From the NCBI RefSeq assembly GCF_002901995.1, contig NZ_PPQN01000011.1, forward strand, positions 74,142 through 138,141: a stretch of 64,000 nucleotides of DNA, written 5' to 3'. The translations under genes were made by a program, and so were the position numbers. Below are positions 1 to 8,514 of this stretch, piece after piece. This stretch comes from Staphylococcus coagulans (GTDB taxonomy: Bacteria; Bacillota; Bacilli; Staphylococcales; Staphylococcaceae). Position 1 is the stretch's first letter, and each line of letters opens with the position of its first letter. The notes under the pieces were generated by a model. It was not told the DNA's origin. It saw nothing but the letters and a program-made list of their open reading frames with translations, and did no database searches.

Positions 1-41
1 AATTGTGCATGATTTGCAATATAGAATTTAAAATTTATCGA

Positions 42-350
42 TTAGTCTATTATTGGTAAATTTAAATAAATTTTTTCGTTTTTTAATGTAATATAGCTAT
101 AAAAGATTTGAAGATCTTCCTCACAGTCTTCGCAATAGTTCATGTCACAATTATTATAAAATGCGTAAATATTATGCTTGCCAACGATGTAATTGTCATA
201 ATAGCCTTTCGCTTGTTGTATCAACTGTTGGTATGCTTGTATAAATGCGTCGTACGAATCAAACTTCTGTGTATCTACGATGTGTTCTGGCCAGTCATCG
301 AATAACCACCAACCTTCGTAGTCTGCACGAATCTTAGCAACTTCCCACAT
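42..350 (-). CDS. DUF1033 family protein
   Basis: Small protein of 102 residues, resembling the DUF1033 family of Firmicutes, whose function is unknown. The N-terminus carries the family-like aromatic motif YEGWWLFDDW at residues 11-20. A second aromatic and acidic stretch contains three cysteines (C68, C73, C76), which could bind a metal or form disulfides; that is inference. There is no signal peptide or membrane segment. A strong SD (GGGGG) lies 8 nt before the ATG. It is transcribed divergently from acyP. Family assignment is moderately sure; the role is not known. Confidence 0.75.
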   Translation of the reverse strand: MWEVAKIRADYEGWWLFDDWPEHIVDTQKFDSYDAFIQAYQQLIQQAKGYYDNYIVGKHNIYAFYNNCDMNYCEDCEEDLQIFYSYITLKNEKIYLNLPIID

Positions 351-511
351 GAAATTATCCCCCTAAATACAAGAAATGCCTTTCATCAAAAATAATATTT
401 TTAAATTTAAAAATCAAGTTAAAGGACTTAAAGCTTAGGCATGTGATGTAGCTTTATTATTAGAGTTTTAGGCTGAAAATCCTTATAATTAACTGTAAGA
501 GGTGATGTTAA

Positions 512-784
512 ATGAAGCACTATTTAATCCGTGTATATGGTCGGGTGCAAGGTGTAGGGTTTAGATATTTTACTGAACGACTTGCGATGCAATATGAAAT
601 CGTTGGCAATGTAAAAAATAAAGATGATTATGTAGAAGTTCATGCTCAAGGGAATGAAACACAACTTGAAAGCTTTACTAAGGCTGTATCAAAGGGTGCC
701 TCCCCTGCTTCAAGGGTTACACACTATTCTGTTGACGAACTAGAAATAGAAAAAGATTTTAGAGATTTTAAAGTGATATCTTAA
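512..784 (+). CDS. acyP: Acylphosphatase
   Basis: Acylphosphatase of 90 residues, the usual size, hydrolysing the carboxyl-phosphate bond of acylphosphates in the cytoplasm. The signature GRVQGVGFR spans residues 10-18, with catalytic Arg18; the catalytic Asn is N36 in VKNKDD. An SD (GAGGTG) sits 7 nt before the ATG. A TATAAT box lies at 484-489, but no convincing -35 was found. It is the first gene of a short plus-strand run with xpaC and telA; the next gene follows within 12 nt, so cotranscription is likely. Confidence 0.93.
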   Translation: MKHYLIRVYGRVQGVGFRYFTERLAMQYEIVGNVKNKDDYVEVHAQGNETQLESFTKAVSKGASPASRVTHYSVDELEIEKDFRDFKVIS

Positions 785-796
785 AGGAAGATGAAT

Positions 797-1435
797 ATGA
801 AGTATATATTTTCTCGTATTTGGGGTGTTTTTGTCGGTATTCCGGTTTCTATCATCGCACTGCTGACAAGTATTTTTGCCTTAGATTTGAATTTTATTTT
901 AGACACGTTGATAGGCTTTACAGGATTTGTTGTAGGTTATGTTCCAACACAAAGACTCACGTCACGTGCATATTTACAAGAAATGAATTTGTCGCGCAAA
1001 GACTATCGTTATATCGTGCATCAAATTCACCAAGCGCAAAGTAAAATCAAAAGAATTTTAAAAACATTTATAAGTGTGCGGTCTGTACAAGATTTCAAGT
1101 TGATTAATGACATCTTTCGCTTGAGTCGTACGATTAACGCGCTCGTTAAGCAACGGCCTTTTCAATTTTATAAAATAGAGAGTTTTTATTATTCACATAT
1201 TGATAATGCGCTTAATCTTGTTGAAAGTTACACGCGTCTTGCGAAAATGCCTTTAAAATCGGCAGAAGAACAACAAAAATTACAACAAACGCGTATTACA
1301 TTAGAAGAAGTCAAACGTACGCTGATTGCTGATCTAAAACAAATTAATGAACAAGATTATAATCAACTAGACACTGAAATAAAACTTAATCAGCTATATC
1401 AGAAAAGAAATATGAAAGAAATGGAGAATGATTGA
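797..1435 (+). CDS. xpaC: XpaC-like membrane protein (5-bromo-4-chloroindolyl phosphate hydrolysis family)
   Basis: 212-residue protein of the XpaC family, named after a Bacillus gene linked to hydrolysis of a chromogenic phosphate; its real function is unknown. Residues about 6-45 are hydrophobic and probably form two membrane segments; the rest is soluble, basic and helical. An in-frame ATG at 791 lies only 2 nt after AGGA (785-788), while the ATG at 797 has an 8-nt spacing, so 797 is chosen. The stop overlaps the telA start as TGATG. In Firmicutes xpaC and telA homologues are commonly paired, suggesting a joint envelope-stress role. Confidence 0.85.
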   Translation: MKYIFSRIWGVFVGIPVSIIALLTSIFALDLNFILDTLIGFTGFVVGYVPTQRLTSRAYLQEMNLSRKDYRYIVHQIHQAQSKIKRILKTFISVRSVQDFKLINDIFRLSRTINALVKQRPFQFYKIESFYYSHIDNALNLVESYTRLAKMPLKSAEEQQKLQQTRITLEEVKRTLIADLKQINEQDYNQLDTEIKLNQLYQKRNMKEMEND

Positions 1436-2610
1436 TGACACAAAATGACCTTTCTAAAGAAATGACAGCTCATCCTTTAGATGATTATTTCAAATCTTTT
1501 GACCAAGAAATGACGTCTCAAAGTCAGGTACAAGCTTTAGAAACATCATCAGAGTTAGATAAACATTTATCAGAACAAGATCGTCAAAAGATTAATAGTT
1601 TATCTGCACAAATTGAGCCTTTAAATCATGAAAGTTTATTGAAATTTGGAGCTAATGCGCAAACACAGCTTTCAACTTTTTCGCATCAAATGTTGAATGA
1701 AATACAATCTAAAGATGTAGGCCCTATAGGTGATACACTAGAGCAATTGATGAAAAAACTTAAAGAAGTCGACCCTGAGTCGTTATCTCAAAAAGACGAT
1801 TCATTTTTAAAGAAAATTTTTAAGCGTTCAAAAAATTCAATGCAACAACTATTTTCACGAATGCAATCGGTAAGTGCTCAAGTAGATCGTATTTCGATAG
1901 AACTCGATAAAAACAAATCACTATTAGTAAAAGATATCCAAATGTTAGATGGCTTGTATCAACAAAATAAAGATTATTTTGATATTTTAAACTTATATAT
2001 TCAAGCTGGTGAACAGAAAAAGAAAGAGATTGAGAAAGAGCTATTGCCTCAAATGCGTGAAGAAGCTAAAGGCACATCTGATCAAATGAAAGTTCAAGAA
2101 GTTGCAGATATGGAACAATTTTTAGATCGCTTAGATAAGCGAATTTATGACTTGAAATTATCAAGACAGATTTCTTTACAATCGGCGCCACAAATTCGAA
2201 TGATTCAGAATGTGAGTCGTGCGCTCGCTGAAAAAATTCAAAGTTCAATTTTAACAAGTATTCCTTTATGGAAAAATCAGATGGCGATCGCGCTTACTTT
2301 ACAACGTCAACATAAAGCCGCTATTGCACAAAAGCAAGTAACAGATACAACTAACGAAATGCTTTTACGTAACTCTGAAATGTTGCATCAAAACGCTAAT
2401 ATTGCTGCGCAAGAAAATGAGCGTGGCATTGTTGATATTGAAACGTTAAAGACAACTCAAGATAACATTATACAAACGATTGAAGAAACGCTGCAAATTC
2501 AAGAAGAAGGTAGACAAAAAAGACAACAAGCTGAAGCGGACTTGAAGCTATTAGAAAGTGACTTAAAAGAAAGACTGACGACAGCTAAAGTTCAAAGAAA
2601 CCAGCAATAA
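1435..2610 (+). CDS. telA: TelA-like toxic anion resistance protein
   Basis: 391-residue member of the TelA/KlaA (toxic anion resistance) family, named for tellurite resistance on plasmids but widespread in Firmicutes as a stress protein of unclear mechanism. The sequence is soluble, charged and almost entirely helical, with long Gln/Glu/Lys-rich stretches that suggest coiled coils. The ATG at 1435 overlaps the xpaC stop (TGATG) and has GGAG 8 nt upstream, favouring it over the TTG at 1432. Translation is probably coupled to xpaC. A bidirectional terminator follows. Actual anion resistance is not shown by the sequence. Confidence 0.88.
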   Translation: MTQNDLSKEMTAHPLDDYFKSFDQEMTSQSQVQALETSSELDKHLSEQDRQKINSLSAQIEPLNHESLLKFGANAQTQLSTFSHQMLNEIQSKDVGPIGDTLEQLMKKLKEVDPESLSQKDDSFLKKIFKRSKNSMQQLFSRMQSVSAQVDRISIELDKNKSLLVKDIQMLDGLYQQNKDYFDILNLYIQAGEQKKKEIEKELLPQMREEAKGTSDQMKVQEVADMEQFLDRLDKRIYDLKLSRQISLQSAPQIRMIQNVSRALAEKIQSSILTSIPLWKNQMAIALTLQRQHKAAIAQKQVTDTTNEMLLRNSEMLHQNANIAAQENERGIVDIETLKTTQDNIIQTIEETLQIQEEGRQKRQQAEADLKLLESDLKERLTTAKVQRNQQ

Positions 2611-2630
2611 TCAGCATGAAAACATTTAAT

Positions 2631-2665
2631 AAACCACCGCATCCATAATAGGAATGCGGTGGTTT
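2631..2665. terminator. Bidirectional terminator between telA and brnQ
   Basis: A 12-bp perfect inverted repeat (AAACCACCGCAT at 2631-2642, ATGCGGTGGTTT at 2654-2665) with an 11-nt loop lies between the convergent telA and brnQ. T-rich flanks on both strands suggest it ends both transcripts. Confidence 0.85.
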
Positions 2666-2680
2666 CATTATGACTCGCGA

Positions 2681-4027
2681 TTATTCTTTTTCGTAAACGA
2701 TAATATTAGACCTTTTTACAAATGCACCAATGACATAGCTGATGATTAGTGCAACTACAGCAATTGGGAACCATTCAAGTGAATGTTGATGTAAAGGAAG
2801 TTGATTAATAAAGCTTAATTTTAACCATCCGTTTGTATTCATAACACTTAAAGCAGATTCAATTGTGACAACAGCCACCGTGATTTGTTGCGTAATTCGT
2901 CGTGTTGGAATAAAACGTGCGATTAAAATTAACAATACTGTCGTAATCGCGATTGGGTATAAAATGAGTAAAACCGGTATAGACATTTTGATTACAGCAT
3001 TTAAACCTAAGTTTGATAATACAAAACTAATTAAAGTAAAAATGTAAACATATGCTTTATAAGAGATTTTAGGTAAAATGCTATTGAAATACTCACTGAC
3101 AGAGACAACCAATCCACAAGCTGTTGTTAAACATGCGAGTGCAACGATAATACCTAGTAAATATTTACCAAATGCACCATAACCCGCATCTGCCATTGTA
3201 ATTAATAAATAAGCCCCAATATTTTGATCGTTATCTACTAATCGTTTCATTGTATCTTCAGGGATAATCATGTGATTACCGATAAAGCCAAGTGAGATAT
3301 AAATAACGGCTAAGGCAATTGCTGCAATGATACCTGCCATTGCTGTTTGTTTGAAAATGGCATTTGCATGTTTAAGACCTGTTGCTTTAACTGCATTCAC
3401 CACTATCATTGAAAATGCAATCGCTGCAATTGCATCCATTGTTAAATACCCTTCTGTAAATCCTTTTGAAAAACCACCTAAAGCAGAAGTGTAAGTTTCA
3501 GGATTTGCACTACTTTGCGGTTTGCCTCCAAAATCGATAAAACCTTTAACAATCATTGCGATAATTGTCACTAAAAGTAAAGGTGTTAAAATGGCACCAA
3601 TACGGTCAACGATTTTACCTGGATTCAAACATAAATATAAAACAATTAGAAAATATATAACTGAAAAGATGAATAGCCACAAAGGATTACTCGAATGGAT
3701 AACTGGTGTTACTGTCATCTCAAAAGATGTTGAAGCTGTTCGAGGTATTGCAAATAAAGGCCCTATTGTTAAATAGATAGAAACTAAAAATACGACTGAA
3801 AATGCAGGATGTATTTTATTAATTGATCCGATATAACCTTGTTTATCTAATGCACCAACGACAACGCCGAGTAATGGCAAACCAATTCCTGTTAGTACAA
3901 AAGCAAGAATGGATGGCCAAAAATATTGGCCGCTATCGAGGCCTAAGTTTGGTGGAAATATAAGATTTCCTGCGCCAAAAAAGATGGCAAATAACATAAA
4001 GCCAATGATTAAAGTGTTTTTATTCAT
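2681..4027 (-). CDS. brnQ: Branched-chain amino acid:cation symporter BrnQ
   Basis: 448-residue carrier of the LIVCS family, importing leucine, isoleucine and valine with a cation. The protein is highly hydrophobic with about 12 predicted membrane helices and opens with the family-typical glycine-rich segment [16 protein letters not shown] (residues 11-26). SD GAAGGAG lies 7 nt before the ATG. By position next to acyP and odhAB it corresponds to the S. aureus paralogue called brnQ3, though staphylococci carry several copies and the paralogue number is inferred. A near-perfect CodY box about 70 bp upstream implies repression when branched-chain amino acids and GTP are plentiful. Confidence 0.92.
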   Translation of the reverse strand: MNKNTLIIGFMLFAIFFGAGNLIFPPNLGLDSGQYFWPSILAFVLTGIGLPLLGVVVGALDKQGYIGSINKIHPAFSVVFLVSIYLTIGPLFAIPRTASTSFEMTVTPVIHSSNPLWLFIFSVIYFLIVLYLCLNPGKIVDRIGAILTPLLLVTIIAMIVKGFIDFGGKPQSSANPETYTSALGGFSKGFTEGYLTMDAIAAIAFSMIVVNAVKATGLKHANAIFKQTAMAGIIAAIALAVIYISLGFIGNHMIIPEDTMKRLVDNDQNIGAYLLITMADAGYGAFGKYLLGIIVALACLTTACGLVVSVSEYFNSILPKISYKAYVYIFTLISFVLSNLGLNAVIKMSIPVLLILYPIAITTVLLILIARFIPTRRITQQITVAVVTIESALSVMNTNGWLKLSFINQLPLHQHSLEWFPIAVVALIISYVIGAFVKRSNIIVYEKE

Positions 4028-4097
4028 ATTGCTACTCCTTCAAATTCCTTTAAATAAATATGATTCATTCTATCACAAGAATTTGCCATCGTCTATA

Positions 4098-4112
4098 AAA
4101 TTTCTGAAAATT
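4098..4112 (-). promoter_or_regulatory. CodY box upstream of brnQ
   Basis: AAATTTCTGAAAATT matches 14 of 15 positions of the CodY consensus AATTTTCWGAAAATT. It lies about 70 bp upstream of the brnQ start, in the short gap to the neighbouring VWA gene. A possible -10 (TAGAAT) occurs between box and gene. CodY is the known repressor of branched-chain amino acid uptake in staphylococci. Confidence 0.75.
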
Positions 4113-4136
4113 ACAAATGTAACTTCAAGTTTTGTA

Positions 4137-6026
4137 TTAAAATGATTTCAATAATAATTTTTTTAATAATGGAGACAACATACTCGGTAAATGTTGAACC
4201 CCTTCCACAAATATCGCATATTGACCATAAATGTTATGAATGGTTTGTTCAATAGATTCAGTAATAGGTTCTTGGCTAAGGAAAACGTTGAAAACTTCAA
4301 TCCCCAGTTTACGTGCTATTTCTACAGCTTCATACGTGTCTAAAATTCCATCTTGACTATAATTGAAGGCAGAAGGCTCACCATCAGAAAATACAATTAA
4401 GAATCGTTGTTGCTCTGAACGTGTTAATAAGCGTTGACTCGCAATTCGAATAGCTACACCATCACGATTATCATCTTGAGGTGTTAATGACATAATTCTT
4501 GGCGCTTCTGTATTAAACGTAGATTGGTGATAATGAATAATTTCATCAATAATATTAGGCTGATATTCATCATCTGCTTCAAAAGCATCTTCATTAAACG
4601 CTAAAATTTCATGTTTAACATTAAGAGATTTCAAAGTTTCATGAAAAAGTACGACCCCTTTAATCGTTTCTTCCATTTTGTCGTGCATACTCGCTGAGGC
4701 ATCGATGAGTAATGTAAAAGTTGCATCGAATGTTCGACTCTGATCAGCTTTTTTATAAAAAAGTTTATATTGATCATCAATAAACCAATTCACTAAATTG
4801 CGTTGTAAACGTCCTTTAGTGAGATGCGTGCGAACATCTTGATACTCACGATCGATAGTTTTTTTAATAATTTGAATTAAATCTTTTATCTCATATTGCA
4901 CTTCACTCTGAACTTGACGATAAGCCTCGAAATATTCAGGTTGTATCTCCGGTACATTCCACTTAATATCAACATATTGATTGATACCCGATAAACTGAG
5001 TAAGTGATTTGATGGACCTTGTTCGCCGCCTTCTTCATTTTCCTTCGTATCTTTAGAGCCGCGTCCCTTTTTACTGATCATATCAGTCATATCGTCTGTA
5101 CTATCGCCTTCTCTTGCGGTGTCATTATCACTTAACACCTCACTGTTTTCACCTTCGTGTAATTCCATTTCGAGATAGGCACCACCAGCAGTGTCGCTAT
5201 CTGCATGTTTAGACTCGATCTGCTCTGCTTCAACTTCCTCTTCTTCATCTCGATGGCCATCTGTTTGTGCAGCATCTGTCCGCTTTAAATCTTCAAGTGT
5301 AAGATTTGATAAAGCTTCATAAATATGGCGAGGAATATGATAATATTCATTGAGCATATCTTCACTGAGCCAGTCGTCCACTTGAAACATAATCCGTTGT
5401 ACAAGGTACATTGTCTCTTCACTAGAACGAAGTTGAAAAGCATCAGGCAGATATTGATACATTCTATTTAATATGCCATCTAACTCAATATGAATATCCG
5501 GTACAGTGTAGAAATCATCTTGTAAAAATGATAATTCTAAATTTAGAAACAGTAAGTCAGTGAATAATGTTTTAGTGCGGTATACATTGATTTGTGACTC
5601 ACAATACTGTTTGCGAATCTGCTTTCTGACTTGTATCATCCGTTGTGTCATCGGTCGTTGTTTGATAATTAAGTTTAAAATACGCATTTCCTCAATCATT
5701 TTAAATAATTGACGATACAGTTTAGGATGTTTAAAATCTTCTTCATTATTTAAAACTTCATTGACTACTTGCGGATCCATATGAAAATAACTATACGTTG
5801 CAAGTAAAATATCAGTTTTCAGGCCTGTATGTTCGATGGTTTTAGGTCGATGTGCCCAAAAAGAACTACAGATCACTTCATTTTGGATAGCGTCATAATA
5901 TGGAAATTTATGAATTTTTACTTGCGTGTCTTCATTTTTCAGTAACAACCTTGCAAGGTCTTGGAGCATCATCACTTTCATTGCATCAAGTTGTTCATCA
6001 TTAAACATGATAAAACGATCGCTCAT
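4137..6026 (-). CDS. VWA-domain protein, CobT-like partner of a MoxR ATPase
   Basis: Large cytosolic protein (629 residues) with a C-terminal von Willebrand factor A domain. The metal-site motif DASASM lies at about residues 442-447, and FSDGEP follows later in the domain. A long acidic, low-complexity linker (about residues 255-340) separates the N-terminal helical region from the VWA domain, as in CobT and nitric oxide reductase activation proteins. The ATG at 6026 has GAGGG 7 nt upstream and is preferred to the TTG at 6029. It follows the MoxR ATPase by 9 nt. Such pairs act as chaperone or metal-insertion machines; the client here is unknown. Confidence 0.82.
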   Translation of the reverse strand: MSDRFIMFNDEQLDAMKVMMLQDLARLLLKNEDTQVKIHKFPYYDAIQNEVICSSFWAHRPKTIEHTGLKTDILLATYSYFHMDPQVVNEVLNNEEDFKHPKLYRQLFKMIEEMRILNLIIKQRPMTQRMIQVRKQIRKQYCESQINVYRTKTLFTDLLFLNLELSFLQDDFYTVPDIHIELDGILNRMYQYLPDAFQLRSSEETMYLVQRIMFQVDDWLSEDMLNEYYHIPRHIYEALSNLTLEDLKRTDAAQTDGHRDEEEEVEAEQIESKHADSDTAGGAYLEMELHEGENSEVLSDNDTAREGDSTDDMTDMISKKGRGSKDTKENEEGGEQGPSNHLLSLSGINQYVDIKWNVPEIQPEYFEAYRQVQSEVQYEIKDLIQIIKKTIDREYQDVRTHLTKGRLQRNLVNWFIDDQYKLFYKKADQSRTFDATFTLLIDASASMHDKMEETIKGVVLFHETLKSLNVKHEILAFNEDAFEADDEYQPNIIDEIIHYHQSTFNTEAPRIMSLTPQDDNRDGVAIRIASQRLLTRSEQQRFLIVFSDGEPSAFNYSQDGILDTYEAVEIARKLGIEVFNVFLSQEPITESIEQTIHNIYGQYAIFVEGVQHLPSMLSPLLKKLLLKSF

Positions 6027-6035
6027 CAAATCACC

Positions 6036-6838
6036 CTCTAAAAGTTAAGTTCTACTGCATTCATTATCGCTTGTTGCTCACGTTCATCTTCTAATTTATC
6101 AATAATGGTACGTTGTATGGCTCTTTCAATTGGCATCACTGTTGCTAAATCACTCATATCAATTAAAGCACGTATACTGGCTGCTTCTTCAGAAAGCTGA
6201 CCTTGTTGTGTCATCGTGCGCAGATCTTCATTAAATTTAATAATTTGATGGATTAATCGGTCGTCTTGCAAAAGACTTTGTGCTTTAATGACATCATGCA
6301 ATGTATCTCCATCGATATAGTCCACATTAATGACCACAAAGCGGTTTTTTAAAGCTTCATTCATGGGTAATGTACCGACGTACCCTTCATTAATTGCAGC
6401 AATCACTTTAAATCCGGGTGCGGCTTTGATGACCTCACCAGTAAAAGGATTCGTAAGTTGTCTTCGATAATCAAGAACACCGTTTAAAATCGGTAGTGTT
6501 TCAGGTTTGGCCATATTAATCTCGTCAATATACAAAATATGTCCTTCACGCATCGCTTTAATGACTGGCCCATCAATAAAGACAATTTCTTGATGCCCTT
6601 CTTCTGAAGTTTTAATTGTTTTGAAGCCGAGTAAACTTTCAGCATCTAAATCCACAGAACAGTTAATTTGATGCATAGGCAATTGAGTGATATGACTTAA
6701 TGTTTCGGCTAATTTAGTTTTACCAGATCCTGTTGGTCCTTTAAGTAAAATGTTTTTATTTAAAGCAAATAATTTTTCAGCATCTCCTAATACTGTTTCA
6801 TCTGAGTTTATATAACTTGTAAATTGTTCTTTCATCAT
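6036..6838 (-). CDS. MoxR-family AAA+ ATPase
   Basis: About 266-residue AAA+ ATPase with Walker A GPTGSGKT near residue 35 and Walker B ILYIDEIN near residue 100. MoxR ATPases work with VWA-domain proteins to remodel or activate enzymes, often by cofactor insertion. The start at 6838 is chosen because AAAGGA lies 8 nt before it; an upstream in-frame TTG at 6844 has only 2-nt spacing. It is cotranscribed with the downstream VWA gene. A terminator-like hairpin sits just upstream and no separate promoter is obvious, so expression may depend on readthrough from the genes before it. Confidence 0.85.
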
Positions 6839-6866
6839 TCCCAAAATCCTTTCTAATTCAGTGCAT

Positions 6867-6911
6867 GAAAAAAGACGTGAGTAAAAAGATACCCCCGCTT
6901 TTTGTCACATC
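6867..6911 (-). terminator. Terminator or attenuator upstream of the MoxR gene
   Basis: On the minus strand GATGTGA and CAAAAAG pair with CTTTTT and TCACGTC around a CGGGGGTAT loop, followed by six or seven Ts. It ends the VOC/DUF6501 transcript. Because it lies directly before the MoxR gene it may also attenuate that operon. Confidence 0.7.
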
Positions 6912-6932
6912 TATTTTCTATGTCCGTTTGTA

Positions 6933-7136
6933 TTAAACTTCTTCAAAATAAGTTTTATAGTATCCACCGACATGACCAGAATTATCAATAATTTGATAAT
7001 ACTCTTCTGTTTCATTAACGACTGGATATGTATTACCAATAGTTAGCATATCACTTACTGTAAATTTCTTTGCATCTGTATGAATGACTTTAACTTGCTT
7101 TTGGGGTGTTTGTTCTTTCCAAGTTTCGTGTAACAT
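6933..7136 (-). CDS. DUF6501 family protein
   Basis: 67-residue soluble protein resembling the DUF6501 family of Bacillales (HTDAKKFTVSDMLTIG in the centre, VGGYYKTYFEE at the C-terminus). Function unknown. The length fits the family. The SD AAGGATG lies 7 nt before the ATG, and the gene begins 6 nt after the VOC gene stop, so the two are probably cotranscribed. The compact beta-rich sequence with conserved glycines and tyrosines suggests a small SH3-like fold, which is inference. Confidence 0.7.
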   Translation of the reverse strand: MLHETWKEQTPQKQVKVIHTDAKKFTVSDMLTIGNTYPVVNETEEYYQIIDNSGHVGGYYKTYFEEV

Positions 7137-7142
7137 CTAATT

Positions 7143-7967
7143 TCATCCTTCCTCTTGTTGTTCTATAGTTAAGATATATGAAATACCGTTCGCATCATTA
7201 ATGCGAATAGAACGTGTATGTTGTTGATCATTTTTTAAATTTTCGTAAGGCATTTGATGCGCTTTTAATTTATTAATTGCATCATTAAATTCAGAAATAT
7301 TTTGTGCAGTAAATTCGACTTGCTCTACAATGCCATATTCTGGGAGTATTACGGTTTCTTCTGATTCAAACACGTGAATTTCAGCGCCTAAGCCACCATT
7401 TTGAGATTGTAATACAACTGTGCGTATTTGTGTTTGTGGTGTCACGTATTCTGCAAAAACTTCAAAATTGAATATTTGCGTTAATAAAGCAATCGTAATC
7501 ATCAACTCATTTGTTTTAATAATCACTGGGCCCACGCCTTGAAGTTGATGAAGTGGATTAACGGTACTCTCTTCATTTGGTATACCTAGACCCACACCCG
7601 TATTGTTTTCATTTGAAAAAATGTCAAATCGTTGTTCATTGGAATCATAAAAAGCGAGGTGTGAATGACCATTCATGAATGTGGGTTCTTGAAAATCAAG
7701 ACGATGTTGATGAAAAATATCTTCATATTCCCGAATTCCTTCATCTGAAGGTGTACGCAATCCAATCAGTTGAAAATGCTGATGCTCTGGTTGAATAGGT
7801 TGATTCACTTCAACAAATTGTATTCTTGTTCCTGGATTAATTGCTGCATCACCAAATTGAACAGTGTGATTCTTTTTTTGATAAGTCATTCCTAACACAT
7901 TATGAAATAAATCAATCGTTTTGTCTATATTTTCAGTCGCAAGTGTAATACTTCGAATATGAGACAT
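7143..7967 (-). CDS. VOC (glyoxalase/dioxygenase superfamily) protein
   Basis: 274-residue protein with two vicinal oxygen chelate modules. The first starts at residue 1 (IRSITLATENIDKTIDLF) and the second near residue 140 (GVGPVIIKTNELMITIALL). The arrangement resembles Firmicutes ring-cleaving dioxygenase-like proteins such as those linked to quinone detoxification (MhqA/E/O). Histidines suitable for metal binding are present, but the substrate cannot be inferred. SD GAAGGAG lies 7 nt before the ATG. It precedes the DUF6501 gene by 6 nt. Confidence 0.8.
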   Translation of the reverse strand: MSHIRSITLATENIDKTIDLFHNVLGMTYQKKNHTVQFGDAAINPGTRIQFVEVNQPIQPEHQHFQLIGLRTPSDEGIREYEDIFHQHRLDFQEPTFMNGHSHLAFYDSNEQRFDIFSNENNTGVGLGIPNEESTVNPLHQLQGVGPVIIKTNELMITIALLTQIFNFEVFAEYVTPQTQIRTVVLQSQNGGLGAEIHVFESEETVILPEYGIVEQVEFTAQNISEFNDAINKLKAHQMPYENLKNDQQHTRSIRINDANGISYILTIEQQEEG

Positions 7968-8032
7968 AAATGATTCTCCTTCTTTCTTAAGTCCGTTTTG
8001 AATTTCATCTTAAAGTTACGTTATCGCTATTA

Positions 8033-8269
8033 TTATTTAAAGAAAATACCAAACATAATAAAAAGAATTCCTGCCCATAAATATATGGACTTCGCATGAC
8101 TGTATTTCATCATATCAAAACCATATAGTACGAGTAATGCTAAGCCTATCGTTTGGAAAATAGGATAGTAATAAATAGAACCAACTAGACTTGCTATCAT
8201 CAACCCTATATTGATTAAAATTAGGAAAATGCCCACTGTTAATACAGGCACTATTAATTTACGATTCAT
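8033..8269 (-). CDS. Small integral membrane protein
   Basis: 78-residue protein made almost wholly of hydrophobic segments (about residues 7-30, 36-50 and 60-77), so probably three membrane helices with short loops. No family recognised. The SD AAAGGA lies 8 nt before the ATG. It stands alone, with its own upstream region holding two Fur-box-like sequences at 8349-8389, which hints at metal control. The role is unknown. Confidence 0.7.
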   Translation of the reverse strand: MNRKLIVPVLTVGIFLILINIGLMIASLVGSIYYYPIFQTIGLALLVLYGFDMMKYSHAKSIYLWAGILFIMFGIFFK

Positions 8270-8348
8270 TTGTCAAATCCTTTCTTAATGCACTTATCTT
8301 TTATTGTAACGTATATAGCAAAGTTTGAATATGTATTGACAATTGAAT

Positions 8349-8389
8349 ATATAATGATTATTCATTTAAAAATAAATGCTTATCATTTT
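8349..8389 (-). promoter_or_regulatory. Fur-box-like pair upstream of the small membrane protein
   Basis: ATAATGATTAT near 8351 and AATGCTTATCATT near 8375-8387 each match about 13 of 19 positions of the Fur consensus GATAATGATTATCATTATC. They form an imperfect inverted repeat about 80-120 bp upstream of the membrane protein start. A possible promoter (TTGTCA, then TGC-TATATA with a long spacer) lies between them and the gene. Support is suggestive only. Confidence 0.4.
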
Positions 8390-8460
8390 TCACTATTCAA
8401 TGTAATGAATAGCATAGCGACATAGAGATAAAATAAAGCTTATTAAGTTGGTCGAATGTA

Positions 8461-8493
8461 AAAATACAACGGTGCATGACACCGTTGTATTTT
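8461..8493 (-). terminator. Terminator of the odhAB operon
   Basis: A 14-bp perfect stem (AAAATACAACGGTG with CACCGTTGTATTTT, 5-nt loop) lies 21 bp past the odhB stop, with a T-run at its 3' end on the minus strand. Confidence 0.9.
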
Positions 8494-8514
8494 AATGTGT
8501 AAAGTAGTTTCTTT

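Noticed and set aside
820-1044. Cysteine-rich plus-strand frame inside xpaC
   Set aside because: Out-of-frame shadow of xpaC without its own SD.
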